From Ohessyouella blattaphilus (lineage in GTDB: Bacteria > Bacillota > Clostridia > Lachnospirales > Lachnospiraceae): a DNA stretch of 64,000 bases. Location of the stretch: contig NZ_JAMXOC010000010.1 of assembly GCF_024721265.1 (NCBI RefSeq), positions 33,886 through 97,885 on the forward strand, read 5' to 3'. This document shows positions 1 to 7,987 of the stretch, in pieces (within the stretch, counting starts at the first letter, position 1; every line of letters begins with the position of its first letter). Under the pieces are notes generated by a model, which searched no databases, was not told the origin of the DNA, and was given only the letters and a program-made list of their open reading frames with translations. The position numbers and the translations under genes were made by a program.

Positions 1-564
1 TACTGTCTCGAGATCCCCTTTGACTTTCTTATAAAAGTCATCCGTGAAGCCTTTTAGGTCGATGTTCATTGCGTCAATATAGGGGCTTATTTCGCTGAGT
101 ACCTGGGGACTCGCGGTGCCATTTGTCACGAGGACGTTTACCATACCGGCTTCTTTTACTAGCTTGGCAGTGTCTCTTACGAACTCGTAGCCGATTAGCG
201 GTTCATTATAGGTATAGGCGACGCCGATATTGCCGCTTTCGCGCTTCATAAGGGCTAGGTTACAGAGTTCTTCGGGTGTTATCTCCTGAGTTTCTATATC
301 TGCCTTCGAGGCCATGGAGATTTCAAAATTTTGGCAAAAAGGGCAACGCAAATTACAACCGTAACTTCCAACAGAGAGAATCAAAGAACCTGGATGAAAG
401 TTACGTAAGGGTTTCTTTTCGATAGGATCAAGAGCAAGGGCGGTGATTTTACTGTAGTTAAGAGGGATGATTTTGCCGTCGATATTTTGCCGCCCATTGC
501 AAAAGCCCGTTTGCCCTGGGAGTAATTCACACATATGAAAGCAGACATTACATGTAGTTCGCAT
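1..564 (-). CDS. amrS: AmmeMemoRadiSam system radical SAM enzyme (partial, 3' end outside window)
   Basis: Reading leftward from ATG at 562-564 there are 188 open codons up to the window edge, so the C-terminus is missing. A GGAGGA ribosome site lies at about 572-577. The protein opens with a Cys-rich stretch (CNVCFHMC, residues 5-12), then GQTGFC, and has the radical SAM cluster motif C-NLR-C-PF-C near residue 70, followed by a YTYNEPL segment typical of the pyruvate formate-lyase-activase-like branch. The gene starts 28 bp after the stop of the Memo/AMMECR1 fusion and is probably cotranscribed with it. This family is known as the third partner of the AmmeMemoRadiSam set, whose reaction is not settled. 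Family assignment is strong, function is not known. Confidence 0.9.
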   Translation of the reverse strand, partial: MRTTCNVCFHMCELLPGQTGFCNGRQNIDGKIIPLNYSKITALALDPIEKKPLRNFHPGSLILSVGSYGCNLRCPFCQNFEISMASKADIETQEITPEELCNLALMKRESGNIGVAYTYNEPLIGYEFVRDTAKLVKEAGMVNVLVTNGTASPQVLSEISPYIDAMNIDLKGFTDDFYKKVKGDLETV

Positions 565-592
565 AGCGATTCCTCCTTGTAGGGAAATAGAA

Positions 593-1978
593 CTACTCGT
601 GGCGCACGACTTCAAAGCGCTCCAACGAATATTCTTCGTCCTCGGTGATACTAGCTTTGTTCTTGGCGATTTTTATTTGGGCAGCGATTGTATCAATGCC
701 TTCTAGATTCGGTAGAAGTAGCCCGCGTTTATAACCTGAGGTGACGACTACGCCGTACTTCTTCACGTCTAAGTCAGCTTCGGAGGTGATTGCTTCCATC
801 GGACCGAGGACATCAACGCTGATAATAAGCTTATCTAGTTCGTCTTCGGAGACCCCGTCAAAGCGAGGATCTCTAGTGGAAGCACTAAGGGCATTTTCGA
901 TAATCTCTTCACCTAAATTTTCTTTCGTTGCCTGGAGGGTACCGATACAACCTCGTAGCCGACCGTCCTTTTTGAGAGATACAAAGGTCCCGGCGGTGGT
1001 TTCATAGAACTCGCTTGGCAAATCTTCAGGCAGCGTAAGCTGCTGTCCTGTTGTTACGTAAAGTTCAATCGCTTGTCTGGCAAGTTTGACATAAATATCT
1101 TCTCTGGTTCGATGTTCGTCTAACCAGAGTTTTTCTTTTGCCAGATACTGCTCTTTAAAGTTACGGGAAAGGTCTTTTTCTAAAGGCTTGTAGGTGCATA
1201 TTCCGTACCCGACGCCGAAAGGACCTTGATATGCTAAAGCATCACTGCTAACGGCTGTACGGTCTAGAGTGCCCGCCATTATAGTAAAAGCACGATGCCC
1301 GCACTCCCCGGCTTCATCAAGAAAAGTCTCGGAAAAATCAAAGAGTTTTTCAAAATCGGCACTGCCCATGACTTCCATTATTTGCTGGTCGTACTTGGGG
1401 CCGGCAGGGTTATAGCCATAGGGACCGGAATCCTTTAGCCGATGAGATAAATCGCCGCTAGCGATAATAACCACATCCTTTTCTAGGACTTGAACGGTTT
1501 CTTTAATGATTTGTCCTAGTGTATAGTGCTCGGTAAGAGAAAGACCGGATAGTCCGATTCGCACAACCTGATAATCACGATAGTATTTATTAATAAAATA
1601 AAGGGGAATCATGGTACCGTGATCAAGTCTTTTAGTTTGTTCGCCTTCGGTGCCGGCTGGAAAGTCTCTGGCGATTGCCAGCTTCTCGAGATTAGCGATA
1701 AATTCTCGGTCGTAATCTGCGGAAATCGTGATACCTTCAGCTCCGTAATCCCAGAAATCGCCTTTGGCTCTTTTCCCTGGAGAGATGTGAAAATAGTCGC
1801 GGTACATTATTTGATGAGGGCTAATGACGATAATAGTTTCTGGCTTTTGCTCACTAATTCTTTCGGCAACGTGATGAAAGGCTGTAGTTATCTCGGCGAC
1901 TCCTCGTTCTTTGCCTTCACCTACTTCGGGAATGATAAGGGGCGGATGGGGGACCATATATGTGCCTAAAATACTCAT
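593..1978 (-). CDS. Fused Memo-AMMECR1 protein (AmmeMemoRadiSam system proteins B and A)
   Basis: This is a 461-residue, two-domain protein. Residues 1 to about 275 are a Memo/LigB-like dioxygenase fold with conserved His positions in MVPHPPLI, SPHQ, LDHGTMIPL and SGDLSH. Residues from about 290 to the end are an AMMECR1 domain with the signature LRGCIGTL and a STRDPRF segment. The open frame extends 40 codons further upstream, but the ATG at 1976-1978 has a matching GGAGG ribosome site and begins the conserved MSILGTY-VPHPP sequence, so I use it. It is followed on the same strand by the radical SAM partner. Memo proteins are related to extradiol dioxygenases, and a role in RNA or small-molecule modification is speculation. 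Confidence 0.92.
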   Translation of the reverse strand: MSILGTYMVPHPPLIIPEVGEGKERGVAEITTAFHHVAERISEQKPETIIVISPHQIMYRDYFHISPGKRAKGDFWDYGAEGITISADYDREFIANLEKLAIARDFPAGTEGEQTKRLDHGTMIPLYFINKYYRDYQVVRIGLSGLSLTEHYTLGQIIKETVQVLEKDVVIIASGDLSHRLKDSGPYGYNPAGPKYDQQIMEVMGSADFEKLFDFSETFLDEAGECGHRAFTIMAGTLDRTAVSSDALAYQGPFGVGYGICTYKPLEKDLSRNFKEQYLAKEKLWLDEHRTREDIYVKLARQAIELYVTTGQQLTLPEDLPSEFYETTAGTFVSLKKDGRLRGCIGTLQATKENLGEEIIENALSASTRDPRFDGVSEDELDKLIISVDVLGPMEAITSEADLDVKKYGVVVTSGYKRGLLLPNLEGIDTIAAQIKIAKNKASITEDEEYSLERFEVVRHE

Positions 1979-2000
1979 TGTGATACCTCCTTTTGCATAT

Positions 2001-2033
2001 ATTGTACCAAAGGGAAGCAGAAAATGGTACACT
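2001..2033. promoter_or_regulatory. Divergent extended -10 promoters
   Basis: On the minus strand TGGTACAAT (-10 at 2001-2006) faces the Memo/AMMECR1 gene. On the plus strand TGGTACACT (-10 at 2028-2033) faces the DUF1648 gene. Each has the TG of an extended -10, and neither has a good -35. The two form an inverted repeat, GTACCA-N15-TGGTAC, so the promoters overlap back to back and may be mutually exclusive. Confidence 0.45.
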
Positions 2034-2071
2034 AGTGGTGAGAAATATTCATGGAGAGGAGTGTATTTGAG

Positions 2072-2548
2072 ATGACAAAAGGATGGCGCATCTATCAAAA
2101 AATCCTAAATATCTTAAGCCTAATATTAGTTGCCGGTTCCACTCTTTTTCTGGTGGCCTACTGGTCTCATATTCCAGATGTTGTCCCAGCCCATTACGGG
2201 GCTTCCGGTGAAGTGGATCGCTATGGAAGTAAGGGCGAGCTAATCTTTGTGCAGGTGTTTTTAATTGCCATATACCTCATTATATCTTTAGTGGAGCGAC
2301 AACCGCGGACGTGGAATACAGGGGTTACGATGACGGAGCGCAACAAAGACGTTGTTCACCAAGAGGTGGGTAATATCCTGATTACCATAAAATTTACAAT
2401 GATGGTAATGTTCGTATATGTCCAGGGGATTAGTATTTTTGGTCGCAACCTTGGGGTGTGGTTTATGAGTGCCACCTTAATTGCCACTTTTGGTAGTTTG
2501 ATATTCTTCTCGATTCGCGTATATTTTAAAAGCAGGAGATTGCAATGA
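2072..2548 (+). CDS. DUF1648 domain membrane protein
   Basis: This protein of 158 residues has about four hydrophobic segments and the DUF1648 signature between the first two (IPDVVPAHYGASGEVDRYGSK, around residues 34-54, close to the family pattern IP-HF-x-G-x-DR-x-x-K). This family includes SdpI-like immunity and permease-associated proteins, but nothing here identifies a substrate. An in-frame ATG lies 21 bp upstream (2051) with a poor ribosome site. The GAGAGGAG before 2072 favours the start used. The last bases overlap the ATG of the next gene (ATGA), so the two are translationally coupled. Confidence 0.75.
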   Translation: MTKGWRIYQKILNILSLILVAGSTLFLVAYWSHIPDVVPAHYGASGEVDRYGSKGELIFVQVFLIAIYLIISLVERQPRTWNTGVTMTERNKDVVHQEVGNILITIKFTMMVMFVYVQGISIFGRNLGVWFMSATLIATFGSLIFFSIRVYFKSRRLQ

Positions 2549-2979
2549 CGATTCTAATCGATGCTGATGGTTGCCCAGTAGTGAAGATCGCTGTCCAGTT
2601 GGCAACGAAATATAAAAAGGAATGTATCATACTCTGTGATACATCTCATACCTTTTCCGTAGAGGGCGCAAGGACCATAACGGTTTCCAAAGGAAGCGAT
2701 AGCGTGGATTTTGCTCTTGTTAATATGGTACAGCCAGGGGATATTGTTGTAACCCAGGACTATGGATTGGCCGCCATGTGCCTGGCAAGAAAAGGCATTC
2801 CGATTAGTCAAAACGGCATGGTATATACCGATTACAACATCGACTCCCTGCTTTTGGCGCGGCATACGGCGAAGAAAGTGCGGATGAGTGGTGGGCGCCT
2901 GAAAGGTCCTGCCAAAAGAAGCGCCGAACAGGACAAAGCCTTTGAGAAAAAAATAGAAGAATTATTAGTACAAAATTAA
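2545..2979 (+). CDS. YaiI/YqxD family protein (DUF188, UPF0178)
   Basis: This 144-residue soluble protein has the family hallmark DADGCPV at residues 6-12 and the conserved tail segment GGRLKGPAKRS. The length is typical of the family (about 150). The fold is PIN-like and a nuclease role has been suggested, but no activity is established. The start overlaps the stop of the DUF1648 gene by ATGA. The stop codon sits inside the left arm of the terminator that closes this two-gene unit. Confidence 0.9.
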   Translation: MTILIDADGCPVVKIAVQLATKYKKECIILCDTSHTFSVEGARTITVSKGSDSVDFALVNMVQPGDIVVTQDYGLAAMCLARKGIPISQNGMVYTDYNIDSLLLARHTAKKVRMSGGRLKGPAKRSAEQDKAFEKKIEELLVQN

Positions 2980-3014
2980 GAAAGGGAGCGCTGCTTCCTT
3001 TCTTAATTTTTTTT
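2972..3014 (+). terminator. Intrinsic terminator after the YaiI-family gene
   Basis: A 14-bp perfect stem (2972-2985 with 2997-3010) is followed by a run of T to 3014. It separates the YaiI unit from the citrate operon. Confidence 0.9.
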
Positions 3015-3055
3015 AAGATTAGGTGCCTTTACCTGTAAGGTAACGAGTTTAGAAT
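3015..3055 (+). promoter_or_regulatory. Promoter and candidate operator of the citrate lyase operon
   Basis: The candidate -10 is TAGAAT (3050-3055). The candidate -35 is TTTACC (3028-3033), 16 bp upstream. The block CTGTAAGG (3033-3040) is also found upstream of the CitMHS transporter (10164-10171), at exactly the same 17-bp distance from that gene's -10. The 41-bp windows 3015-3055 and 10146-10186 agree at 26 positions without gaps. A palindrome TTACCT-GTA-AGGTAA (3029-3043) overlaps the -35. I infer a shared regulator site, most simply for the response regulator encoded between the two. Confidence 0.6.
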
Positions 3056-3086
3056 GAAAGCACAGATAAAGGAGGAGGTGCTTTCC

Positions 3087-3377
3087 ATGAAGATAGTAAA
3101 ACCAGCTGTAGCAGGAACTTTAGAATCCAGCGATTGTCAAGTGACCGTAGAAAGCGGCCAAGGAGAGGTTGAATTAGAACTAACTAGCAGTGTAATCAGT
3201 CAATACGGGGAACAGATTGAGAACGTAATTAGGGAAACTCTAGATAAGTTAGCAGTAGAAAGTGTGAAAATCACTGTCGTTGATAAAGGGGCTTTAGACT
3301 GTACCATTAGAGCCAGGGTAGAATGTGCCGTTTATCGTGCTAACGGACAGACGGGTCCATGGAGGGAAATCGCATGA
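3087..3377 (+). CDS. citD: Citrate lyase acyl carrier protein (gamma subunit)
   Basis: This 96-residue protein carries the prosthetic group 2'-(5''-phosphoribosyl)-3'-dephospho-CoA that holds the acetyl and citryl thioesters during citrate cleavage. The motif AGTLESSD places the modified serine at residue 14, as in characterised CitD proteins. The start at 3087 is chosen over an ATG at 3054 because AGGAGGAGG lies 6 bp before it and the family begins MKI. It is first in citDEFXG and overlaps citE by ATGA. Confidence 0.96.
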   Translation: MKIVKPAVAGTLESSDCQVTVESGQGEVELELTSSVISQYGEQIENVIRETLDKLAVESVKITVVDKGALDCTIRARVECAVYRANGQTGPWREIA

Positions 3378-4261
3378 ACGAAAATAAAAAACGTTTAAGA
3401 CGAACCATGATGTTCTTAAATGCTCAGAAACCAGGACTTATTAAGGATGCGTATATCTATAAACCAGATTCGATTATTTTCGACTTAGAGGATGCGGTGG
3501 CTGAGAATCAAAAAGATGCAGCCAGATACTCACTTTTTCACGCGTTAACCACCATTGATTATCGGGGCTGCGAAAAGGTGGTGCGTATCAACGGTCTCGA
3601 CACACCATACTGGCGGGAAGACGTGCGGTGTGCCGTTGCCAGTGGCTGCGATGCCATTCGGGTACCAAAGACCGAGAGTCCCCAGCAGATTAAACTAGTG
3701 GAAGAAGAAATTGTGAAAGCGGAAAAAGTCTATCACATTCCGGCGGGTAAAGTTCTGATTATGGCCGCTGTTGAATCTGCTAGAGGGGTAATGAAAGCCT
3801 TAGACGTGTGTGAAGCCTCGGAGAGAATGTTTGGAGTAGCTCTTTCAGGAGGGGATTACACTAGGGATTTGCAGACGCACATTACCGGAACTGGTGTGGA
3901 GTTAATGGGCGCTCGGCAGCAACTTATTATTGCCGCTCGGGCAGCGAAAGTGCAGTGCTTTGATACGGTTTTCACCGATCTTGATAATATGGATGGCTTT
4001 CGCCAAGAGGTAGAGACCATAAGACTGATGGGCTTTGACGGTAAATCGATTGTCAATCCGCGACAAATCGGAATCGTCCATGATATTTTCACACCGACAA
4101 AGAAGGATATTATTTTTTCGGAAAAAGTGGTCAGGGAAATCGACGAGAAGAAGAAACAAGGCATTGGCGTATTTACTGTAGATGGAAAGATGATTGATAT
4201 TGCCTTTTATGACGGTGCAAAGCGGGTTCTAGATATGGCTAAGGCCTCAGGAATTTACTAG
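3374..4261 (+). CDS. citE: Citrate (pro-3S)-lyase subunit beta
   Basis: This 295-residue subunit cleaves the citryl thioester to oxaloacetate and acetyl-ACP. It has the CitE/HpcH aldolase TIM-barrel features IFDLEDAV, VRINGLDT, the metal ligands in MAAVESARG and the aspartate of SGGDYTRD. An ATG 15 bp upstream is in frame, but GGAGGG at 3361-3366 fits the start at 3374. It overlaps citD by four bases and precedes citF by 12 bp. Confidence 0.96.
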   Translation: MNENKKRLRRTMMFLNAQKPGLIKDAYIYKPDSIIFDLEDAVAENQKDAARYSLFHALTTIDYRGCEKVVRINGLDTPYWREDVRCAVASGCDAIRVPKTESPQQIKLVEEEIVKAEKVYHIPAGKVLIMAAVESARGVMKALDVCEASERMFGVALSGGDYTRDLQTHITGTGVELMGARQQLIIAARAAKVQCFDTVFTDLDNMDGFRQEVETIRLMGFDGKSIVNPRQIGIVHDIFTPTKKDIIFSEKVVREIDEKKKQGIGVFTVDGKMIDIAFYDGAKRVLDMAKASGIY

Positions 4262-4273
4262 GAGGAATGAAAA

Positions 4274-5824
4274 ATGCTGAATAATGTGGGACGAGATATA
4301 CCGGAAGAAGTAATCGAGACGACAAAAAAAGAAGTATTCAAGGGGGTACGTTATTATGATGGGCACGTTTATGAAAAAAAAGGACCGGAAACGAAGTGCG
4401 TTATTCGCTCCGGTGGAGATAAGTTGGTTGCTGGTATTCGTGACGTTTTGCTTAAATGTGGGATCAAAGATGGTATGACCTTAAGCTTTCATCACCATTT
4501 CCGGGATGGAGATTATATCGTCAATATGGTAATGAAAGAGGTGCATGAGTTAGGTATTAAGGACATTACCATCTGTGCCAGTTCCTTAGGGAAAGCTCAC
4601 GATCCCCTTTGTGATTATATTGAAGATGGTACCATTACCCAGATACAGTCATCTGGTGTAAGAGGCCGAGTAGGCCAGGCTATTTCCGAAGGGAAATTAA
4701 AAGGATACGCCATTATGCGCTCACACGGCGGTCGCGTACGAGCGATTGAGTCCGGCGAAGTTAAGATTGATATCGCCTTTATCGGGGCGCCGACTTGTGA
4801 TGATTATGGGAATTGTCGGGGAATCGGTGGGGTTTCAAACTGTGGCGTCTTATCTTATTCTATGGTGGATGGCGATTATGCCGATAAAGTGGTGGCGATT
4901 ACCGATTGCCTAGTGCCCTTTCCTAATTTTCCAGCCCATATCTCCATGACCAAGGTGGACTATGTGGTAGAAGTGGAGGCCATTGGTAATCCAGAAAAAA
5001 TTGCCACAGGTGCGGCGAAACCGACAACGGATATGCGTAAGCTGATGATGGCCGATTACTGTACTCAGTTTGTTATCAATACCCCTTACTTTAAAGATGG
5101 CTTTTCCTATCAGACGGGAGTTGGTGGCGCTTCGATTGCTTCTACGATCTCTCTAGCGAAAGTTATGAAGGAACGAAATATCCGGATGGGCTTTGGCGTT
5201 GGTGGGTTGACGAAACCAATGTGTGATTTGCTACTTAATAACCAGGTGGATTGTCTCCTTGATACCCAGGATTTTGACTTAGATGCCGTAAAGTCGGTGC
5301 AAAACATGAAGCATTTTCGGATTTCTGCCTCAGAGTATGCCAATCCCTTTAATAAAGGAGCCATTGTTAATAAATTAGATTTTGTCATTCTTGCTACCCT
5401 AGAGGTAGATGTGAACTTTAATTGCAACGTAGTAGTAGGTTCTGACGGGGTTATTACTGGCGCCCAGGGCGGACACCCAGATACGGCGGCTGGAGCAAAG
5501 TGTACCGTTGTGCTGACGCCGCTCTTACAGGGAAGAACGCCGGCGGTATGTAATGAGGTAACAACGGTTACGACTCCTGGAGAATCGATTGATGTGGTTA
5601 TTACCGATTATGGGATTGCCATTAATCCAGCTAGACAGGATCTGATTGACTGCATGAAAGAGGTTAAGTTACCTTTTAAGACGATTGAAGAGTTACGTGA
5701 TATTGCCTTTTCCATTGCGGGTGAACCGAAGAAGGTTGCTTTTGAGGACCGGGTGGTAGGGATTATCGAAAGTCGGGACGGTACCATTATGGATGTAGTT
5801 CGTCAGGTAAAAAAGCGAGCGTAA
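4274..5824 (+). CDS. citF: Citrate lyase alpha subunit (citrate:acetyl-ACP transferase)
   Basis: This 516-residue subunit exchanges acetyl for citryl on the ACP, the first half-reaction of citrate lyase. Length and sequence match CitF across the whole chain (SFHHHFRDGDY near residue 76, and a GGHPDTAAGAK segment near 400). GGAGG lies 9 bp before the ATG. It follows citE and precedes citX by 17 bp. No frameshift or missing region is visible. Confidence 0.96.
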   Translation: MLNNVGRDIPEEVIETTKKEVFKGVRYYDGHVYEKKGPETKCVIRSGGDKLVAGIRDVLLKCGIKDGMTLSFHHHFRDGDYIVNMVMKEVHELGIKDITICASSLGKAHDPLCDYIEDGTITQIQSSGVRGRVGQAISEGKLKGYAIMRSHGGRVRAIESGEVKIDIAFIGAPTCDDYGNCRGIGGVSNCGVLSYSMVDGDYADKVVAITDCLVPFPNFPAHISMTKVDYVVEVEAIGNPEKIATGAAKPTTDMRKLMMADYCTQFVINTPYFKDGFSYQTGVGGASIASTISLAKVMKERNIRMGFGVGGLTKPMCDLLLNNQVDCLLDTQDFDLDAVKSVQNMKHFRISASEYANPFNKGAIVNKLDFVILATLEVDVNFNCNVVVGSDGVITGAQGGHPDTAAGAKCTVVLTPLLQGRTPAVCNEVTTVTTPGESIDVVITDYGIAINPARQDLIDCMKEVKLPFKTIEELRDIAFSIAGEPKKVAFEDRVVGIIESRDGTIMDVVRQVKKRA

Positions 5825-5841
5825 AAACGAGGTGGTTCAAG

Positions 5842-6369
5842 ATGATTAAGGAAGAAAGAGTGGTAAATCTGCAGGAAGTGTTAGACTTTCGTGAGGAGAA
5901 AGACCAGTTGCAAAAGGCCTTAATGGAGAAATACGAGCAGGCGGTAGTGGTAAGCTTTGGGATGAATATTCCGGGGAAAGTTAAGGTGACGAAAGAGAGT
6001 TATTGGGCGTTTATTTATGGGTGTAAAACGATAGAATCTCTTTTTCACGACCTCGGTCTTGTGGTTTATCGAAAGAAAGCTCAGTGTTGCGGGGCTGGTA
6101 ATAGTGCTATCTACGCTTTAGGTGGCAGTAGCATCAGAGAAATGAAGGAAAAGATGGTGGAGATTGAGGAAAATCATCCGCTGGGTCGTCTTTTTGATAT
6201 TGACGTAATGGAAAAAGGCAGCAGTATCTCCCGGGTAGAAATTGGAAGAGAGCCGCGTAAATGTCTACTTTGTGGACAAGATGCGAAGCTTTGTTGCCGG
6301 AGCGTGGCCCATTCACAAGAAGAAGTGGCAGGTAAAGCCGGAGAAATCATTCGTCAGTACTTAAACTAA
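5842..6369 (+). CDS. citX: Holo-ACP synthase CitX (apo-citrate lyase phosphoribosyl-dephospho-CoA transferase)
   Basis: This 175-residue enzyme transfers the triphosphoribosyl-dephospho-CoA made by CitG onto Ser14 of CitD. The diagnostic C-terminal motif is present as GREPRKCLLCGQDA followed by C-RSVAHS (about residues 135-160). A GAGGTGG ribosome site precedes the ATG. It sits between citF and citG, the usual order when CitX and CitG are separate proteins. Confidence 0.93.
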   Translation: MIKEERVVNLQEVLDFREEKDQLQKALMEKYEQAVVVSFGMNIPGKVKVTKESYWAFIYGCKTIESLFHDLGLVVYRKKAQCCGAGNSAIYALGGSSIREMKEKMVEIEENHPLGRLFDIDVMEKGSSISRVEIGREPRKCLLCGQDAKLCCRSVAHSQEEVAGKAGEIIRQYLN

Positions 6370-6383
6370 AGGGGTGATAAAGC

Positions 6384-7202
6384 ATGAAGGTGCAAGAGAT
6401 AAGTTACGGTTATGAAAAGGAGTGCGAAGAGGTGGCCAATCTGGCTTACCAAGCGCTTTTAGAAGAGGTGTATACTACCGTTAAGCCAGGGCTAGTTGAT
6501 TTGTATTCAAATGGTGCCCATCAAGATATGGATGTTCGGCTTTTCGAAGTGAGTGCCTCAACTCTTCGCCCTTATTTTTCAAAGATGGCTTTTGCCGGTG
6601 CTCATGTAATTGGGCCTTATGAGGATATTTTTAGAGAAATTAGGAAGTGGGGAAAGATCGCTGAGCAAGCAATGTACGGGCAGACGAAGGGAGTTAATAC
6701 CCATAAAGGATTAATCTTTTCGTTAGGAATTTTTTGTGCTGCTTATGGTCTTTGCCTAAGACAACAAAGGTCCATTAGTCTTGAGAATTTAATTAAGGAA
6801 GAGCAGAAGCTAGTACGCTTAACCCTAGAAAAGGAAGTGGCCAAGTTAGCAGGAAATAAAAGAGGCGCTGGTGCAAGAGGAGAAGCGCTAAGTGGTTATC
6901 GGAGTGTTACAGAGGTGGCCATGCCCCAGATGGTGAGGGCTCTTGCGCTAGGGAAGGATTGGAACAGGGTAAAGCAAGAAACATTATTCTCCCTAATGGC
7001 AGTAGTAGAAGATGCGAATATCTTAGCAAGATGTAACCGAGAAACCCTGCTTGAAGTACGAGAACTAGCGCTTAGTCTCCAAGGAGCAGATATGAGTAAG
7101 TGTAAGGAAGTGGATAGGTATTTTATCCAGCGTAACATCAGTCCTGGAGGTAGTGCCGATCTTTTGGCCCTGACGATTTTTATTCATAGTATTGTGTGCT
7201 AG
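6384..7202 (+). CDS. citG: Triphosphoribosyl-dephospho-CoA synthase
   Basis: This 272-residue enzyme makes the citrate lyase prosthetic-group precursor from ATP and dephospho-CoA. CitG motifs are clear: KPGLVDLYSNGAHQDMD near residue 33, GVNTHKGLIFSLG near 108, and KRGAGARGEALSGY near 160. It is the last gene of the cit operon. It ends 13 bp before the convergent response regulator gene, and I see no strong terminator between them, so antisense readthrough is possible. A citC ligase gene, which would acetylate the holoenzyme, is not in this window. Confidence 0.94.
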   Translation: MKVQEISYGYEKECEEVANLAYQALLEEVYTTVKPGLVDLYSNGAHQDMDVRLFEVSASTLRPYFSKMAFAGAHVIGPYEDIFREIRKWGKIAEQAMYGQTKGVNTHKGLIFSLGIFCAAYGLCLRQQRSISLENLIKEEQKLVRLTLEKEVAKLAGNKRGAGARGEALSGYRSVTEVAMPQMVRALALGKDWNRVKQETLFSLMAVVEDANILARCNRETLLEVRELALSLQGADMSKCKEVDRYFIQRNISPGGSADLLALTIFIHSIVC

Positions 7203-7215
7203 TTATTAATATTAA

Positions 7216-7902
7216 TTATGGTATAAAACGATAGCCTACCCCTCTAACGGTAACGATATGGGTGGGCTTTTTGCTGTCTGCTTCAATCTTGCTACGGAGG
7301 CGGTTGATATAAACCATAATGGCGTTATCATCGACAGCGATGTCTGTGCCCCAGACTTGCTCGTAGATCATATCCTTTGTGAAGACTTGGCCGGGATGAT
7401 GGAGGAACATGGACATAAGAGCGCTTTCTTTATAGGAAAGGATAATCTCTTCACCGCTTTTATAGAAACGCATGGTAGTGGTGTCGAAAGAGAATTCACC
7501 GCGCTCAATCATGGTCTTATGTTCGTCCATGAGTTGTTGATTGCGCCGTAAAATGGCCTTTACTTTCGCACCGACGACGACAGGGCGAAAGGGTTTGGTG
7601 ATGTAGTCATCAGCACCGAGAGAAAGACCGTATAAAGAGTCAAAGTCTTCATTGCGGCCACTAATAACCATTACCGGAGTATTGATTCCTTGAGAGCGCA
7701 TATGCTTAATAATTTCAAAGCCTTCCATATCGCCTAGAGAGATATCTAAAAGGACGATATCAAAGGTATGATCCTTTAAGAGCGCGAGCGCCTCATGCCC
7801 ATTTTCTGCAAGGGTACAACTTAAATCGTTGCTTTGCATTACCTTTTCTAATAGTTTGCGAATTGCCGGGTCGTCATCAACGATTAATACTCTGTTTGCC
7901 AT
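7216..7902 (-). CDS. OmpR-family response regulator of the citrate locus
   Basis: This is a 228-residue regulator: receiver domain residues 1-120 (acidic DDD at 9-11, phospho-acceptor D53, switch lysine K103), then a winged-helix DNA-binding domain from about 130. The open frame runs 35 codons further upstream, but the ATG at 7900-7902 begins the conserved MANRVLIVDDD and has a GGAG ribosome site. It is divergent from the hybrid kinase gene, with 85 bp between. By position it is the best candidate to bind the shared element at 3033-3040 and 10164-10171. Citrate systems usually use CitA/CitB-type pairs, so this is an unusual class for the job. Confidence 0.9.
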   Translation of the reverse strand: MANRVLIVDDDPAIRKLLEKVMQSNDLSCTLAENGHEALALLKDHTFDIVLLDISLGDMEGFEIIKHMRSQGINTPVMVISGRNEDFDSLYGLSLGADDYITKPFRPVVVGAKVKAILRRNQQLMDEHKTMIERGEFSFDTTTMRFYKSGEEIILSYKESALMSMFLHHPGQVFTKDMIYEQVWGTDIAVDDNAIMVYINRLRSKIEADSKKPTHIVTVRGVGYRFIP

Positions 7903-7941
7903 AATATTCTCCACATCGTAAGTTTCATAAGATATAATACA

Positions 7942-7970
7942 ATTATAAAGGTAGCCAAGTGGCAAGTCAA
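7942..7970 (-). promoter_or_regulatory. Promoter of the response regulator gene
   Basis: On the minus strand TTGACT (7965-7970) and TATAAT (7942-7947) are separated by 17 bp, a near-consensus sigma-A promoter. Its -35 lies only 18 bp from the ATG of the divergent kinase gene. Confidence 0.8.
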
Positions 7971-7987
7971 TAAAGGGTAGGTGAGTC

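Noticed and set aside
1619..1969. 116-codon plus-strand frame within the Memo/AMMECR1 gene
   Set aside because: It lies antisense inside a clearly conserved protein and has no start signals.
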